Assembly: GCA_964603125.1 (NCBI GenBank)
Contig: CAZRUA010000060.1
Location: 1-21,200, forward strand
DNA length: 21,200 bases
Source of the DNA: CAZRUA01 sp964603125
GTDB lineage: Bacteria; Bacteroidota; Bacteroidia; B-17B0; Aurantibacillaceae
Reading direction: 5' to 3'
This document shows, piece by piece, positions 1-6,189 of the stretch. The notes beneath the pieces are model-generated. The model did not search any database, was not told the origin of the DNA, and saw nothing but the letters and a program-made list of their open reading frames with translations. How positions within the stretch are numbered: position 1 is the first letter of the stretch; each line of letters begins with the position of its first letter. Position numbers and translations under genes: made by a program.

Positions 1-271
1 CTGAAAATAGTTGTACTACAGCGTCAAAGGTTGCAGAACCTACAACATTAATGGTGTGAGAAGTTCCAGTAGCAGTAAATGTATACCAAACATCATCGTC
101 AGCTGTTCCTACGCAACCAGCAATGGATTGGGTTGCTCCTAAAGTAGTTCCTGATGTTGGCGTACATGCTACACCTGGTGTTAAAACCGTTGCTGAAGAA
201 CAGTTATCTGATTGAGAAAATAAATTTGCGGACAAAAGTAATGCGCACAAAAAAGTAAAAAACTTATTCAT
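1..271 (-). CDS. Secreted protein, N-terminal part only (runs off the window start)
   Basis: The first 90 codons of a minus-strand gene start at the ATG complementary to 269-271 and stay open to base 1. Residues 1-19 form a signal peptide (MNKFFTFLCALLLSANLFS). The mature part begins with a Cys-containing stretch (DNCSSATVL), then a segment with D-D-D-V-W-Y-T-F-T-A followed by a beta-rich stretch ending in ...DAVVQLFS at the edge. That combination is common in Bacteroidota surface proteins with PPC-like beta domains that end in a T9SS sorting tail, but the C-terminus is outside the window, so T9SS export is inference. The gene lies 27 bases downstream of the 118-residue gene on the same strand and may share its transcript. 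Confidence 0.75.
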   Translation of the reverse strand, partial: MNKFFTFLCALLLSANLFSQSDNCSSATVLTPGVACTPTSGTTLGATQSIAGCVGTADDDVWYTFTATGTSHTINVVGSATFDAVVQLFS

Positions 272-298
272 AGTTTTGGTTTAGTTCGTGAAGAAAAA

Positions 299-655
299 TT
301 ATTCGTTTGGTTGAGTCCCTTTTATTTCAAGGTTTCCAGGAGTAAGATTATGTTTTAAAACAATTTGTTTTAACATACCTGTTGCAAAATCTTGGCGATT
401 ATTTTCACCTGATCCACTTTCTGTTACTACTACAAGCATAACTTGAGCAGCTCCTTTTTCGGGTTTGTATTTAGCTTTTGTTGATTCTACATATTGTAAT
501 GCAGACATCTCCTTCTCAATTGTGTTAACTTGTTCTTGGCTTGTAACACCAGTGAAAGAGTAGTAGTAATAAGTTGTAATTTTTTCGTAATTTTTAAAGC
601 TATAGGATGTTAATATAAATATTGTTAAGCTTAAGGCAAGTAAAATTTTTTTCAT
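299..655 (-). CDS. Small secreted protein of unknown function (118 aa)
   Basis: The protein has a signal peptide (MKKILLALSLTIFILTSYSF) and a mature domain of about 95 residues. That domain has an alpha/beta pattern: a Tyr-rich strand (TTYYYYSFTGV), a helix (QVNTIEKEMSAL), a strand-turn (YVESTKAKYKPEKGAAQVMLVVV) and a C-terminal helix. The order vaguely resembles a ferredoxin-like/HMA fold, but there is no C-x-x-C metal site, so no function is assigned. The start codon is well supported: a near-perfect Bacteroidota promoter (TTTG-N19-TATCTTTG) sits 32-62 bases upstream. It is probably the first gene of a short unit with the truncated gene downstream. Confidence 0.7.
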   Translation of the reverse strand: MKKILLALSLTIFILTSYSFKNYEKITTYYYYSFTGVTSQEQVNTIEKEMSALQYVESTKAKYKPEKGAAQVMLVVVTESGSGENNRQDFATGMLKQIVLKHNLTPGNLEIKGTQPNE

Positions 656-686
656 AGAACAGTCTGATTTTTAAAAATTAGCTAGA

Positions 687-717
687 CAAAGATATAACAA
701 TCTGCCAATTCTCCAAA
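687..717 (-). promoter_or_regulatory. Bacteroidota-type promoter for the 118-aa gene
   Basis: On the minus strand the sequence reads TTTG (717-714), a 19-base spacer, then TATCTTTG (694-687). This fits the -33/-7 consensus of Bacteroidota primary sigma promoters (TTTG / TAnnTTTG). The start codon is 31 bases further on. The same 8-base -7 element with the same 19-base spacer occurs at 8765-8795. Confidence 0.75.
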
Positions 718-738
718 TCCGTTCAACGAAAAATAGCT

Positions 739-1590
739 TTAGTTTAAAGTAACATTATAAAGGCTGCCATCAATGGTTACAGTTGCTGTATTATCGCAAT
801 TTCCGGCTCCAAAGTCTAAAATTCTAAGAAATTTACCACTTACCTGGTGCTCAATAGTCCCTTGGGTAAAAAACCTTCGGTTTGAGGCACAAGAGTTATC
901 TTTTATAACAGGATTAGTAATTGTAGAGTTAAAGTTATACCCATTGCCACTTATGCCATTTGCTGAGCCAGAAATCGAAAATTTATCATCTGAGTATGTA
1001 CTTGTAGTTTCTCCTGAAATCCAGTCTTTAGTTAAGGTTCCATTCCAAGTTATTGTTCCAGCATTGTTGTTTTTCGTAATTGTAGATGTAATCGAAATGT
1101 CATATCTTAAACTCCCTGAACTACCAATGTGGCCTTTATTTGTTAGTGTTTGAGTTAAGTTAATCTGATGATTATTGCAGTAAAAATTAGTAGTTTTTAA
1201 ATTAATAACGGTGGCTGAATCAGTGTAATTTCCTGTATAAGTAATAGTTAATTGTCCTTTTCTGTATCGCCCATCAGCTCCTAGGCAGGTTCCACTCCCA
1301 AAATCAACCAAAATCGTGTCCGAAACGCCTATTGTATCAAAGGTGATGTTGGCGCATGAGCTTAATAACGAAGAATTTTGATTTGAAAGTTTGTAACCAT
1401 TTAAACTATCTGTTCGTCCAATTTCATCTGCTATTTCAGCTAAATCAAGAAATATAGATTGCGCCATAGCATTATCGGTAACAGTAGTTGTGTCATTGTC
1501 TTCAACTTCGGTATCTTTTTTGCAACTAGTTAACATAATAACTGTGCTAATAACACTTACTAAAAAGAAATACTTAATTTTGGTCTTCAT
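739..1590 (-). CDS. Lipoprotein of unknown function, paralogue of the one at 17154-18077
   Basis: A lipoprotein signal peptide ends in the lipobox L-T-S-C with Cys23, followed by K-K-D and an acidic Thr-rich linker. The remaining 250 or so residues are rich in Thr, Asn and Ser and predicted beta. They contain two related half-motifs: D-F-G-S-G-T-C-x5-G-R-x-R-K-G near the middle and D-F-G-A-G-N-C-D near the C-terminus. The same architecture, including 'G-R-x-R-x-G' and 'D-Y-G-N-G-A-C-D', occurs in the 307-residue lipoprotein at 17154-18077, so the two are paralogues. Function is unknown; a cell-surface or periplasmic-facing beta protein is likely. Its start is only 9 bases from the divergent glycine-rich gene, so any promoter must lie inside that neighbour's coding region. 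Confidence 0.75.
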   Translation of the reverse strand: MKTKIKYFFLVSVISTVIMLTSCKKDTEVEDNDTTTVTDNAMAQSIFLDLAEIADEIGRTDSLNGYKLSNQNSSLLSSCANITFDTIGVSDTILVDFGSGTCLGADGRYRKGQLTITYTGNYTDSATVINLKTTNFYCNNHQINLTQTLTNKGHIGSSGSLRYDISITSTITKNNNAGTITWNGTLTKDWISGETTSTYSDDKFSISGSANGISGNGYNFNSTITNPVIKDNSCASNRRFFTQGTIEHQVSGKFLRILDFGAGNCDNTATVTIDGSLYNVTLN

Positions 1591-1599
1591 AATAAGAAC

Positions 1600-2955
1600 A
1601 TGAATAATTTGAGAATAAAGATAAAAACATTTTACAAATATCTACTGATTTGTTTAGGTATTATGTTGTTTGGAAGTGATAATTTATTCGCTCAAAAGTA
1701 TAAAGATATTGTAGTAAACATTGATACTTCTAATTTTTATTCAAGTAATGAAGTTTACTTGCGAGTTATTTTATTAAAGAAAAATGGAAAGCAAATTCTT
1801 TGTGATTACAGAAACCCTAACAGTAAATGGAATAAAGTAATTGTTAAAGCAAATTTGGGTAGCTATTTTAATAATGGTAAGCTTGTATATCAAGTTAATC
1901 AGGCTAATAAGGATAATCATCTGTTAACTATTACGGTTTCAGACCCAAGATATCAAGTTGTAAAAGAGTTAAAAATAAATGTCCCTTACATTAAAAATGT
2001 TGTGACTATAACAAAGGAGTTTATCATTAATAGAAAAGTTGATTTTGATTATTATTTGGTTTATAATAATGGTACTAGTACAAATAAAAATGAGAGTTTA
2101 ATGAGTGAAAAAAACATGGAGCTCTACTGCGACCACTTTGTTACTTACGAGAATGGGCAAGTAATGATTTCGGGAAATTATTTGTTCCCTAGCAGAGACA
2201 TAAAGTTTACAATATTGAATAGGCAAAACAAGGAAGTGTTAGATAGTACACGAGTTCATTTAAATTACCCAACAGACGCGGAATATATTTTTAATGGTTA
2301 TGATGGGGCAGATGGAGTTAATGGGGCAAATGGAAGTGGGTACTCAAAGGCAGGATTTAACGGAACTCCTGGTTTAGATGCGGGTAATGGTCAAAATGTT
2401 AAAATTTATTTTAAGTTTTTGAAGGATGGGAAAGATACCTTGTTGCAAATGTTTTGTTTGAGTGAACTTAAAAATTGGGCAGGCGAGATTGTACAATATA
2501 ATAGATTTATGAAGATTAAAGTGCGAAGCAATGGAGGTAATGGCGGAATGGGAGGAAGCGGTGGCAATGGAGCTGATGGTTTAGTGGACAAAAATCAAAA
2601 TATTATTATGCCAATTGGTGGTAACGCAGGTAATGGAGCAAAAGGTGGCAATGGTGGCAACGGAGGTACAATTAGTTTGTATTGCGATTCGAGCTCAACA
2701 TTTGCGATTAAGAATTTTGATATTGAAGTAGCTGCAGGTAAAGCAGGAGAGGGAGGTAGACCAGGGAAAAAAGGAATTGTGAGATTTGGAAATGCACCTT
2801 TGCTTAATGCAATCATGCAAAATAAGGACGGAAAAGAAGGCTCTGCAGGAGAAAGGGGGCAAGTTGGTAAAGAAGGACCAAAACCTAATTTTGTTACTTT
2901 AGCTAAAAGTGATTTTGAGCAACAATTAAAAGAAAAACAAGAAGGAAAATATTAA
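1600..2955 (+). CDS. Secreted glycine-rich, collagen-like repeat protein
   Basis: The 451 residues begin with a signal peptide ending at about residue 32 (...GSDNLFAQ). Residues 33-230 are an ordinary beta-rich region without recognised motifs. From about residue 233 come Gly-x-x runs: YDGADGVNGANGSG (near 234-250), a second dense block near 307-352 (GGNGGMGGSGGNGADG and GGNAGNGAKGGNGGNGG), a third near 378-390 (AGKAGEGGRPGKKG), and a last near 410-430 (KDGKEGSAGERGQVGKEG). A short beta segment separates the blocks. The last two resemble collagen triplets most closely, while the middle one is Gly-Gly-Asn rich. No T9SS tail is visible. It overlaps nothing but is one base from mvaB, so the two are probably co-transcribed. 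A TAATTTTG -7-like element lies at 1575-1582, inside the divergent lipoprotein gene. Function is unknown; a surface or matrix structural role is inference. Confidence 0.8.
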   Translation: MNNLRIKIKTFYKYLLICLGIMLFGSDNLFAQKYKDIVVNIDTSNFYSSNEVYLRVILLKKNGKQILCDYRNPNSKWNKVIVKANLGSYFNNGKLVYQVNQANKDNHLLTITVSDPRYQVVKELKINVPYIKNVVTITKEFIINRKVDFDYYLVYNNGTSTNKNESLMSEKNMELYCDHFVTYENGQVMISGNYLFPSRDIKFTILNRQNKEVLDSTRVHLNYPTDAEYIFNGYDGADGVNGANGSGYSKAGFNGTPGLDAGNGQNVKIYFKFLKDGKDTLLQMFCLSELKNWAGEIVQYNRFMKIKVRSNGGNGGMGGSGGNGADGLVDKNQNIIMPIGGNAGNGAKGGNGGNGGTISLYCDSSSTFAIKNFDIEVAAGKAGEGGRPGKKGIVRFGNAPLLNAIMQNKDGKEGSAGERGQVGKEGPKPNFVTLAKSDFEQQLKEKQEGKY

Positions 2956-2956
2956 A

Positions 2957-3826
2957 ATGAATACATCAACTATAAAGTTAACAGAGTGTCCTAGAGACGC
3001 TATGCAGGGCATAAAGGATTTTATACCAACAGAAACAAAAATTAAATATTTGAATCAATTATTAAAAGTTGGTTTTGATACTTTGGATTTCGGAAGTTTT
3101 GTTTCGGCTAAGGCAATACCTCAATTGCAGGATACGGCCGAAGTTCTGAAAAAATTGGATTTGAGTTCAACCAAAACAAAGTTGTTAGCTATTATTGCTA
3201 ATACACGTGGCGCTCAAGATGCTGTTGTTTTTGATGAAATTAAGTATTTAGGTTTTCCATTTAGTATTTCAGAAACCTTTCAGCAACGTAACACAAACTC
3301 AAGCATTGCCGAATCTTTAACTCGTGTTGAAGAAATTCAGAAGCTTTGCTTGCAATATAATAAAACGTTGTTGGTTTATATTTCAATGGCTTTTGGTAAT
3401 CCTTATGGAGATGACTGGAACAGTGAAGTGGCTATAAATTGGACTAAAAAATTACACGATTTGGGAATTAAGAATATTGCTTTGGCTGATACAATTGGAG
3501 TTTCAAATCCTGAGAATATTAATTATTTGTTCAGTACACTTATTCCAGAATTTAAAGATGTTCAATTTGGCGCTCATTTACATTCGTTAAAAGAAAATGC
3601 TCAAGAAAAAATTGAAGCAGCGCATAAAGCAGGTTGTACTTATTTTGATAGTGCACTTTATGGCTTTGGTGGCTGCCCTATGGCTAAAGATGATTTAACA
3701 GGTAATATCGCTACTCAAGATATTGAGTTTTATTTTGAGAAAAATAAAATTGATTTAGGCTTAAATGAACAAGAGTTGAAAGTAGCCCGTGAAATAAGTT
3801 GGGAGATATTTAATCGCTATCATTAA
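2957..3826 (+). CDS. mvaB: Hydroxymethylglutaryl-CoA lyase
   Basis: This is a 289-residue DRE-TIM metallolyase that cleaves (S)-3-hydroxy-3-methylglutaryl-CoA into acetoacetate and acetyl-CoA, the last step of leucine degradation, in the cytoplasm. Visible signatures are the N-terminal T-E-C-P-R-D-A-M-Q-G motif with catalytic Arg13 and metal-binding Asp14; the metal-ligand pair in G-A-H-L-H-S (His207, His209); the HMG-CoA lyase signature G-G-C-P-M-A-K with catalytic-loop Cys240; and the T-G-N motif with metal ligand Asn250. The length is normal for bacterial enzymes. The ATG follows the stop of the collagen-like gene by one base, indicating a transcript shared with an unrelated gene. The last 16 codons recur as a diverged remnant at 5036-5086. 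The stop codon is part of a terminator hairpin. Confidence 0.93.
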   Translation: MNTSTIKLTECPRDAMQGIKDFIPTETKIKYLNQLLKVGFDTLDFGSFVSAKAIPQLQDTAEVLKKLDLSSTKTKLLAIIANTRGAQDAVVFDEIKYLGFPFSISETFQQRNTNSSIAESLTRVEEIQKLCLQYNKTLLVYISMAFGNPYGDDWNSEVAINWTKKLHDLGIKNIALADTIGVSNPENINYLFSTLIPEFKDVQFGAHLHSLKENAQEKIEAAHKAGCTYFDSALYGFGGCPMAKDDLTGNIATQDIEFYFEKNKIDLGLNEQELKVAREISWEIFNRYH

Positions 3827-3855
3827 TTAAAAAAAGATAACCTTTTTTTAATTAA
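3823..3855. terminator. Bidirectional terminator-like hairpin overlapping the mvaB stop codon
   Basis: This is a perfect 14-base inverted repeat (TTAATTAAAAAAAG at 3823-3836 and its complement at 3842-3855) with a 5-base loop. Runs of seven A and seven T lie in the arms, so a T tract is present in either direction. It includes the mvaB stop codon and precedes the end of the decayed convergent gene. The stem is very AT-rich, so it is a weaker terminator than the one at 10555-10587. Confidence 0.6.
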
Positions 3856-3868
3856 ACGCAAATCTGCA

Positions 3869-4200
3869 TTAATTTCCTTTACCAATTGGATAGTTAAAGC
3901 TTAGGGAAATTTTATGCTTACCAATTTCATAATAATTTGTTTTTAGAATTGGAATGTTGCATACATAATAAAGGGGAAATATTCCTAATCCATTTATACT
4001 AATATTTGTGGCAATTCGCAAATCAATTTCCTTGAAATTATTCGAATAAAGGGCTGTTTTAAGTTTAGCAGTAAAAACCAAAAGTTAACATATTCTACTT
4101 GAAGTTTTAGTCCATACATAAGACTGTTATTTGCTCTTGGATTAATCTCTGCAACAAAACCTAAGGAATTTTTCATAGAATAATTCCATTTGATGTTTCA
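3869..4200 (-). pseudogene. Decayed copy of the small outer-membrane-type protein family
   Basis: Two overlapping minus-strand frames together encode the C-terminal two thirds of the proteins at 5083-5568 and 5613-6122. From about 4190 to 4085 one frame reads ...NSLGFVAEIN...YGLKLQVEYV, matching ...QLGTEFSFN...LGPKLSYEF. From about 4085 to 3869 the next frame reads LLVFTAKLKTALYSNNFKEI, matching LLVFNARANLTCYTNLKNTD, and continues through P-L-Y-Y-V-C-N-I-P-I (intact copies: S-L-Y-Y-G-Y-N-I-P-L) to a K-G-N stop. A one-base frameshift near 4085 separates the halves. An in-frame stop at 4198-4200 and the absence of a recognisable signal peptide show the N-terminus is also lost. It is convergent to mvaB and most likely inactive. 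Confidence 0.75.
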
Positions 4201-4410
4201 TAAAAAAAATGAAATAACTCAATCCAAATGTTAATACGTTTTGACTAGAAACACTTGCGGAAAAAGAATGATGTTTTTTTATAGAAGATTTAACATTCGT
4301 TTACAATTTGAGAGGTTAGATTCAACTTTACAAATAGGTTTTCAAAAATAAAAAGTGATTTTACATTTTGTTTCTCAAATTTTTAATAATAGAAATTAAT
4401 TGCTGCTTTT
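4201..4410. other. Non-coding, AT-rich stretch upstream of the decayed gene
   Basis: No complete gene is visible. On the minus strand about 45 codons are open upstream of the pseudogene in yet another frame (around 4175-4315, containing S-F-S-A-S-V-S-S-Q-N-V-L-T-F-G-L-S-Y-F). This could be a beta-strand remnant of the same decayed gene, but I cannot align it convincingly to the intact copies. No promoter or hairpin stood out. Confidence 0.4.
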
Positions 4411-4944
4411 TTAGTGTTTAATCTTAACAAATTCATACATTCTAAGGTCATTATGTAGATTTGGTAAAATATTGATTGCTAAGAGAATTGCACCTATTCC
4501 AAAACATAATCCAGCATTTTTTAAATTATAAGCAGCATTTTTTTGAATCCCGACAAAAGGAGATGCGGTAATTAAAAGAGAGCCTCCAACTAAAGCGGCG
4601 ACAGAACCTCCCGAATGCTCATTTCTTACCAAAGAGATTGTTTTAATATCTATGAATTTGAAAATTTTAGTTTCATTTGTTATTTTATCTATTATCGTAA
4701 GAGTTGAATCTGTAAATTGATAAACATACCAACGATTATTTGAATGGTAATTTATAATTTCGTTCGAGAATGTTTCCAGCCCGATATGCTTGCCATTTTT
4801 TATTTGGATTTTTTTATTTGTAACAGCATCTTTTAGAGTAATCTTCTGCGCCGGCAAATAAAATATTTGCAATGTAAAAAGTAAAGCTATTTTCCATTTT
4901 AAGTGGTTGTGTTTTGATAAGAATCGGATCTTGTTATTCATCAT
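4411..4944 (-). CDS. Small membrane protein of unknown function under an FNR-like site
   Basis: The protein has 177 residues. An N-terminal basic stretch and hydrophobic segment (WKIALLFTLQIFYLPAQ) look like a signal peptide ending in P-A-Q. A beta-rich domain follows (about residues 35-110) with K-I-Q-I-K-N-G-K-H and a repeated 'D-S-T-L-T-I-I-D' style. Two C-terminal hydrophobic stretches then look membrane-spanning: SVAALVGGSLLITASPFVGI and AGLCFGIGAILLAINIL. I do not recognise the family. It differs from the neighbouring small outer-membrane-type proteins but shares with the 5613-6122 gene the same promoter layout: TTTGAC-N4-GTCAAA 21 bases before a TAGTTTTG element. Two ATGs in a row open the frame; either could be the start. 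Confidence 0.65.
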   Translation of the reverse strand: MMNNKIRFLSKHNHLKWKIALLFTLQIFYLPAQKITLKDAVTNKKIQIKNGKHIGLETFSNEIINYHSNNRWYVYQFTDSTLTIIDKITNETKIFKFIDIKTISLVRNEHSGGSVAALVGGSLLITASPFVGIQKNAAYNLKNAGLCFGIGAILLAINILPNLHNDLRMYEFVKIKH

Positions 4945-4957
4945 CTGCGTTTTAAGT

Positions 4958-5002
4958 CAAAACTATGCAGTATTTGATAAACTTCTTTTGACATTTGTCA
5001 AA
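4958..5002 (-). promoter_or_regulatory. FNR/CRP-like operator plus -7 element for the 177-aa gene
   Basis: The palindrome TTTGACATTTGTCAAA (4987-5002; the outer T/A pair extends it to 4986-5003) has TTGAC/GTCAA half-sites with a 4-base centre, the form bound by Crp/Fnr-family regulators. After exactly 21 bases toward the gene comes TAGTTTTG on the minus strand (4965-4958), a perfect TAnnTTTG -7 element. No -33 TTTG is present. The palindrome centre falls about 40-42 bases upstream of the inferred transcription start, the class II activator position. Confidence 0.6.
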
Positions 5003-5035
5003 AAGTGAAATTAATTTCGATTCTAATCAAACAGA

Positions 5036-5086
5036 CTTAAAACTACACGAGAGATGAGTTGGGATATTTTCAATCGTTATCATTAA
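5036..5086 (+). pseudogene. Remnant of the mvaB 3' end (last 16 codons plus stop)
   Basis: The plus strand reads L-K-T-T-R-E-M-S-W-D-I-F-N-R-Y-H-stop. The intact mvaB ends L-K-V-A-R-E-I-S-W-E-I-F-N-R-Y-H-stop, so 12 of 16 residues are identical and two more are conservative. At the base level 37 of 51 positions match, and the mismatches fall mostly at third codon positions or are synonymous. Two codons further upstream (5030-5035) weak similarity ends, and a stop codon lies at 5024-5026, so this is a fragment. Its stop overlaps the stop codon of the convergent gene at 5083. It marks a duplication or recombination joint. Confidence 0.8.
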
Positions 5087-5568
5087 TCCCCTTTCCATAT
5101 ATATGGTATTAGATTAAACACAATACTTACTCTATGTCTTGATATACAATTAAATTCATTCTTTTGAAGTGGAATATTATATCCATAATACAAACTGGGT
5201 AAACCAAATCTTGAAATTCCAATTTCAGGAGTAAATCGTAAATCCGTGTTTTTTAAATTTGTGTAACAGGTCAAATTTGCTCGAGCGTTAAACACCAATA
5301 AAATAAACTCGTAAGAAAGCTTTGGCCCTAAAACAAAATCATTTTTATTGAAACTAAATTCAGTTCCTAATTGCCAATTTGAATAGGCTAATTCAATTGT
5401 TGAACCTTTTGGAAACCTTGCTCTAACAAAACTTAATTCACCAAAACTTGAGCCTTGGTAGTTATAGCCAACAGTAGCTCCATACTCTACACTGTTACTT
5501 TTCTTTCGCAGCTGCGCTGACAAATTAATTGAACTTAAAGTTATAATGATAAAAACGATTTTCTTCAT
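5083..5568 (-). CDS. Small predicted outer-membrane protein, copy B
   Basis: The protein has 161 residues with a signal peptide (MKKIVFIIITLSSINLSA followed by Q) and alternating polar and hydrophobic strands typical of a small beta-barrel. Landmarks shared with copy C (5613-6122) are G-Y-N-Y-Q-G-S-S-F-G-E, L-G-T-E-F-x-F-N, L-G-P-K-x-S, N-L-T-x-Y-T-N-x-K, D-L-R-x-T-P-E-x-G and Y-Y-G-Y-N. By eye the two are roughly 40-45% identical over the mature part. It lies 44 bases downstream of copy C with no clear promoter of its own, so it is likely read from the copy C promoter. Its stop abuts the mvaB remnant. The family is not recognised; an 8-strand-type barrel is inference from length and strand pattern. 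Confidence 0.75.
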   Translation of the reverse strand: MKKIVFIIITLSSINLSAQLRKKSNSVEYGATVGYNYQGSSFGELSFVRARFPKGSTIELAYSNWQLGTEFSFNKNDFVLGPKLSYEFILLVFNARANLTCYTNLKNTDLRFTPEIGISRFGLPSLYYGYNIPLQKNEFNCISRHRVSIVFNLIPYIWKGD

Positions 5569-5612
5569 GATTTTAATTTATTGCAAACTATTAATGACTA
5601 TACTCAAAACAA

Positions 5613-6122
5613 CTAATTATTATAAAAACCCTTTTTATATTTTGGAATAACATTGAATAGCAAGGAAATTTGATGATTTGAAACAAGTTTAAATTCATTT
5701 GAATTCAAACGAAAGTTATATCCATAATAAATTGTTGCGAAGCCCAACCATGACAAACCAAACTCAGGTGTTAACCTTAAATCCACTTTTTTAAAATTAG
5801 TATATGAAGTAAGATTAATCCGTGCAGCGTACATTAGAAAATTACTCTCGCAGGAAATTTTTGGGCCTAAAATAAACTGTTGAGAATTGAAATTGAAATC
5901 AGTACCTAAACCAACATCGGCATACATAAAGCTTCCTCGCTTCCTCGAATTTACCAGGTGTGCTAAAAGAAGATTGCATTCACCATAACTGGAACCTTGA
6001 TATTTATATCCAAAAGAAAAACCTGAAGTCAATGAATACCTTGTATGCTCATTGTTTACCTTGGTTTGTCCAAGCAAAGTTACAGTAAGAAAGAATAAAA
6101 TTAAGAAGTAAACTCGTTTCAT
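5613..6122 (-). CDS. Small predicted outer-membrane protein, copy C
   Basis: The protein has 169 residues with a signal peptide (MKRVYFLILFFLTVTLLGQ) and a mature beta-strand pattern matching copy B: F-G-Y-K-Y-Q-G-S-S-Y-G-E, L-G-T-D-F-N-F-N, I-L-G-P-K-I-S, I-N-L-T-S-Y-T-N-F-K-K, D-L-R-L-T-P-E-F-G and I-Y-Y-G-Y-N. It is the longest intact family member here and the first gene of a B-C pair. Its promoter carries an FNR-like palindrome exactly 21 bases upstream of TAGTTTTG, so expression may respond to oxygen, redox or a nucleotide signal; that is inference. Function is unknown. Confidence 0.75.
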   Translation of the reverse strand: MKRVYFLILFFLTVTLLGQTKVNNEHTRYSLTSGFSFGYKYQGSSYGECNLLLAHLVNSRKRGSFMYADVGLGTDFNFNSQQFILGPKISCESNFLMYAARINLTSYTNFKKVDLRLTPEFGLSWLGFATIYYGYNFRLNSNEFKLVSNHQISLLFNVIPKYKKGFYNN

Positions 6123-6139
6123 CGCATTTGTTTATGCAA

Positions 6140-6184
6140 CAAAACTATCTCATAAAAACTCTATTTTATTTGATATATATCAAA
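6140..6184 (-). promoter_or_regulatory. FNR-like operator plus -7 element for copies C and B
   Basis: TTTGATATATATCAAA (6169-6184) is a perfect 16-base palindrome that matches the FNR consensus TTGAT-N4-ATCAA exactly. On the minus strand it is followed after 21 bases by TAGTTTTG (6147-6140), the same -7 octamer and spacing as at 4958-5002. No -33 TTTG is seen. The palindrome ends 6 bases before the stop codon of the DinB-like gene. Confidence 0.65.
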
Positions 6185-6189
6185 AAGGT

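Noticed and set aside
773..1153. Plus-strand open frame of 126 codons inside the lipoprotein gene
   Set aside because: It lies fully antisense to a lipoprotein with a clear signal peptide and a paralogue, and shows no motif of its own.
2406..2816. Two proline-rich minus-strand frames
   Set aside because: They are the antisense reading of Gly-Gly-Asn repeats in the collagen-like gene, which gives Pro-Pro-Leu by base complement.
3827..5035. Integrative element at the mvaB 3' end
   Set aside because: The duplicated gene tail is the kind of mark integrases leave, but no integrase, no exact direct repeat and no mobile cargo are visible, so only a recombination joint is claimed.
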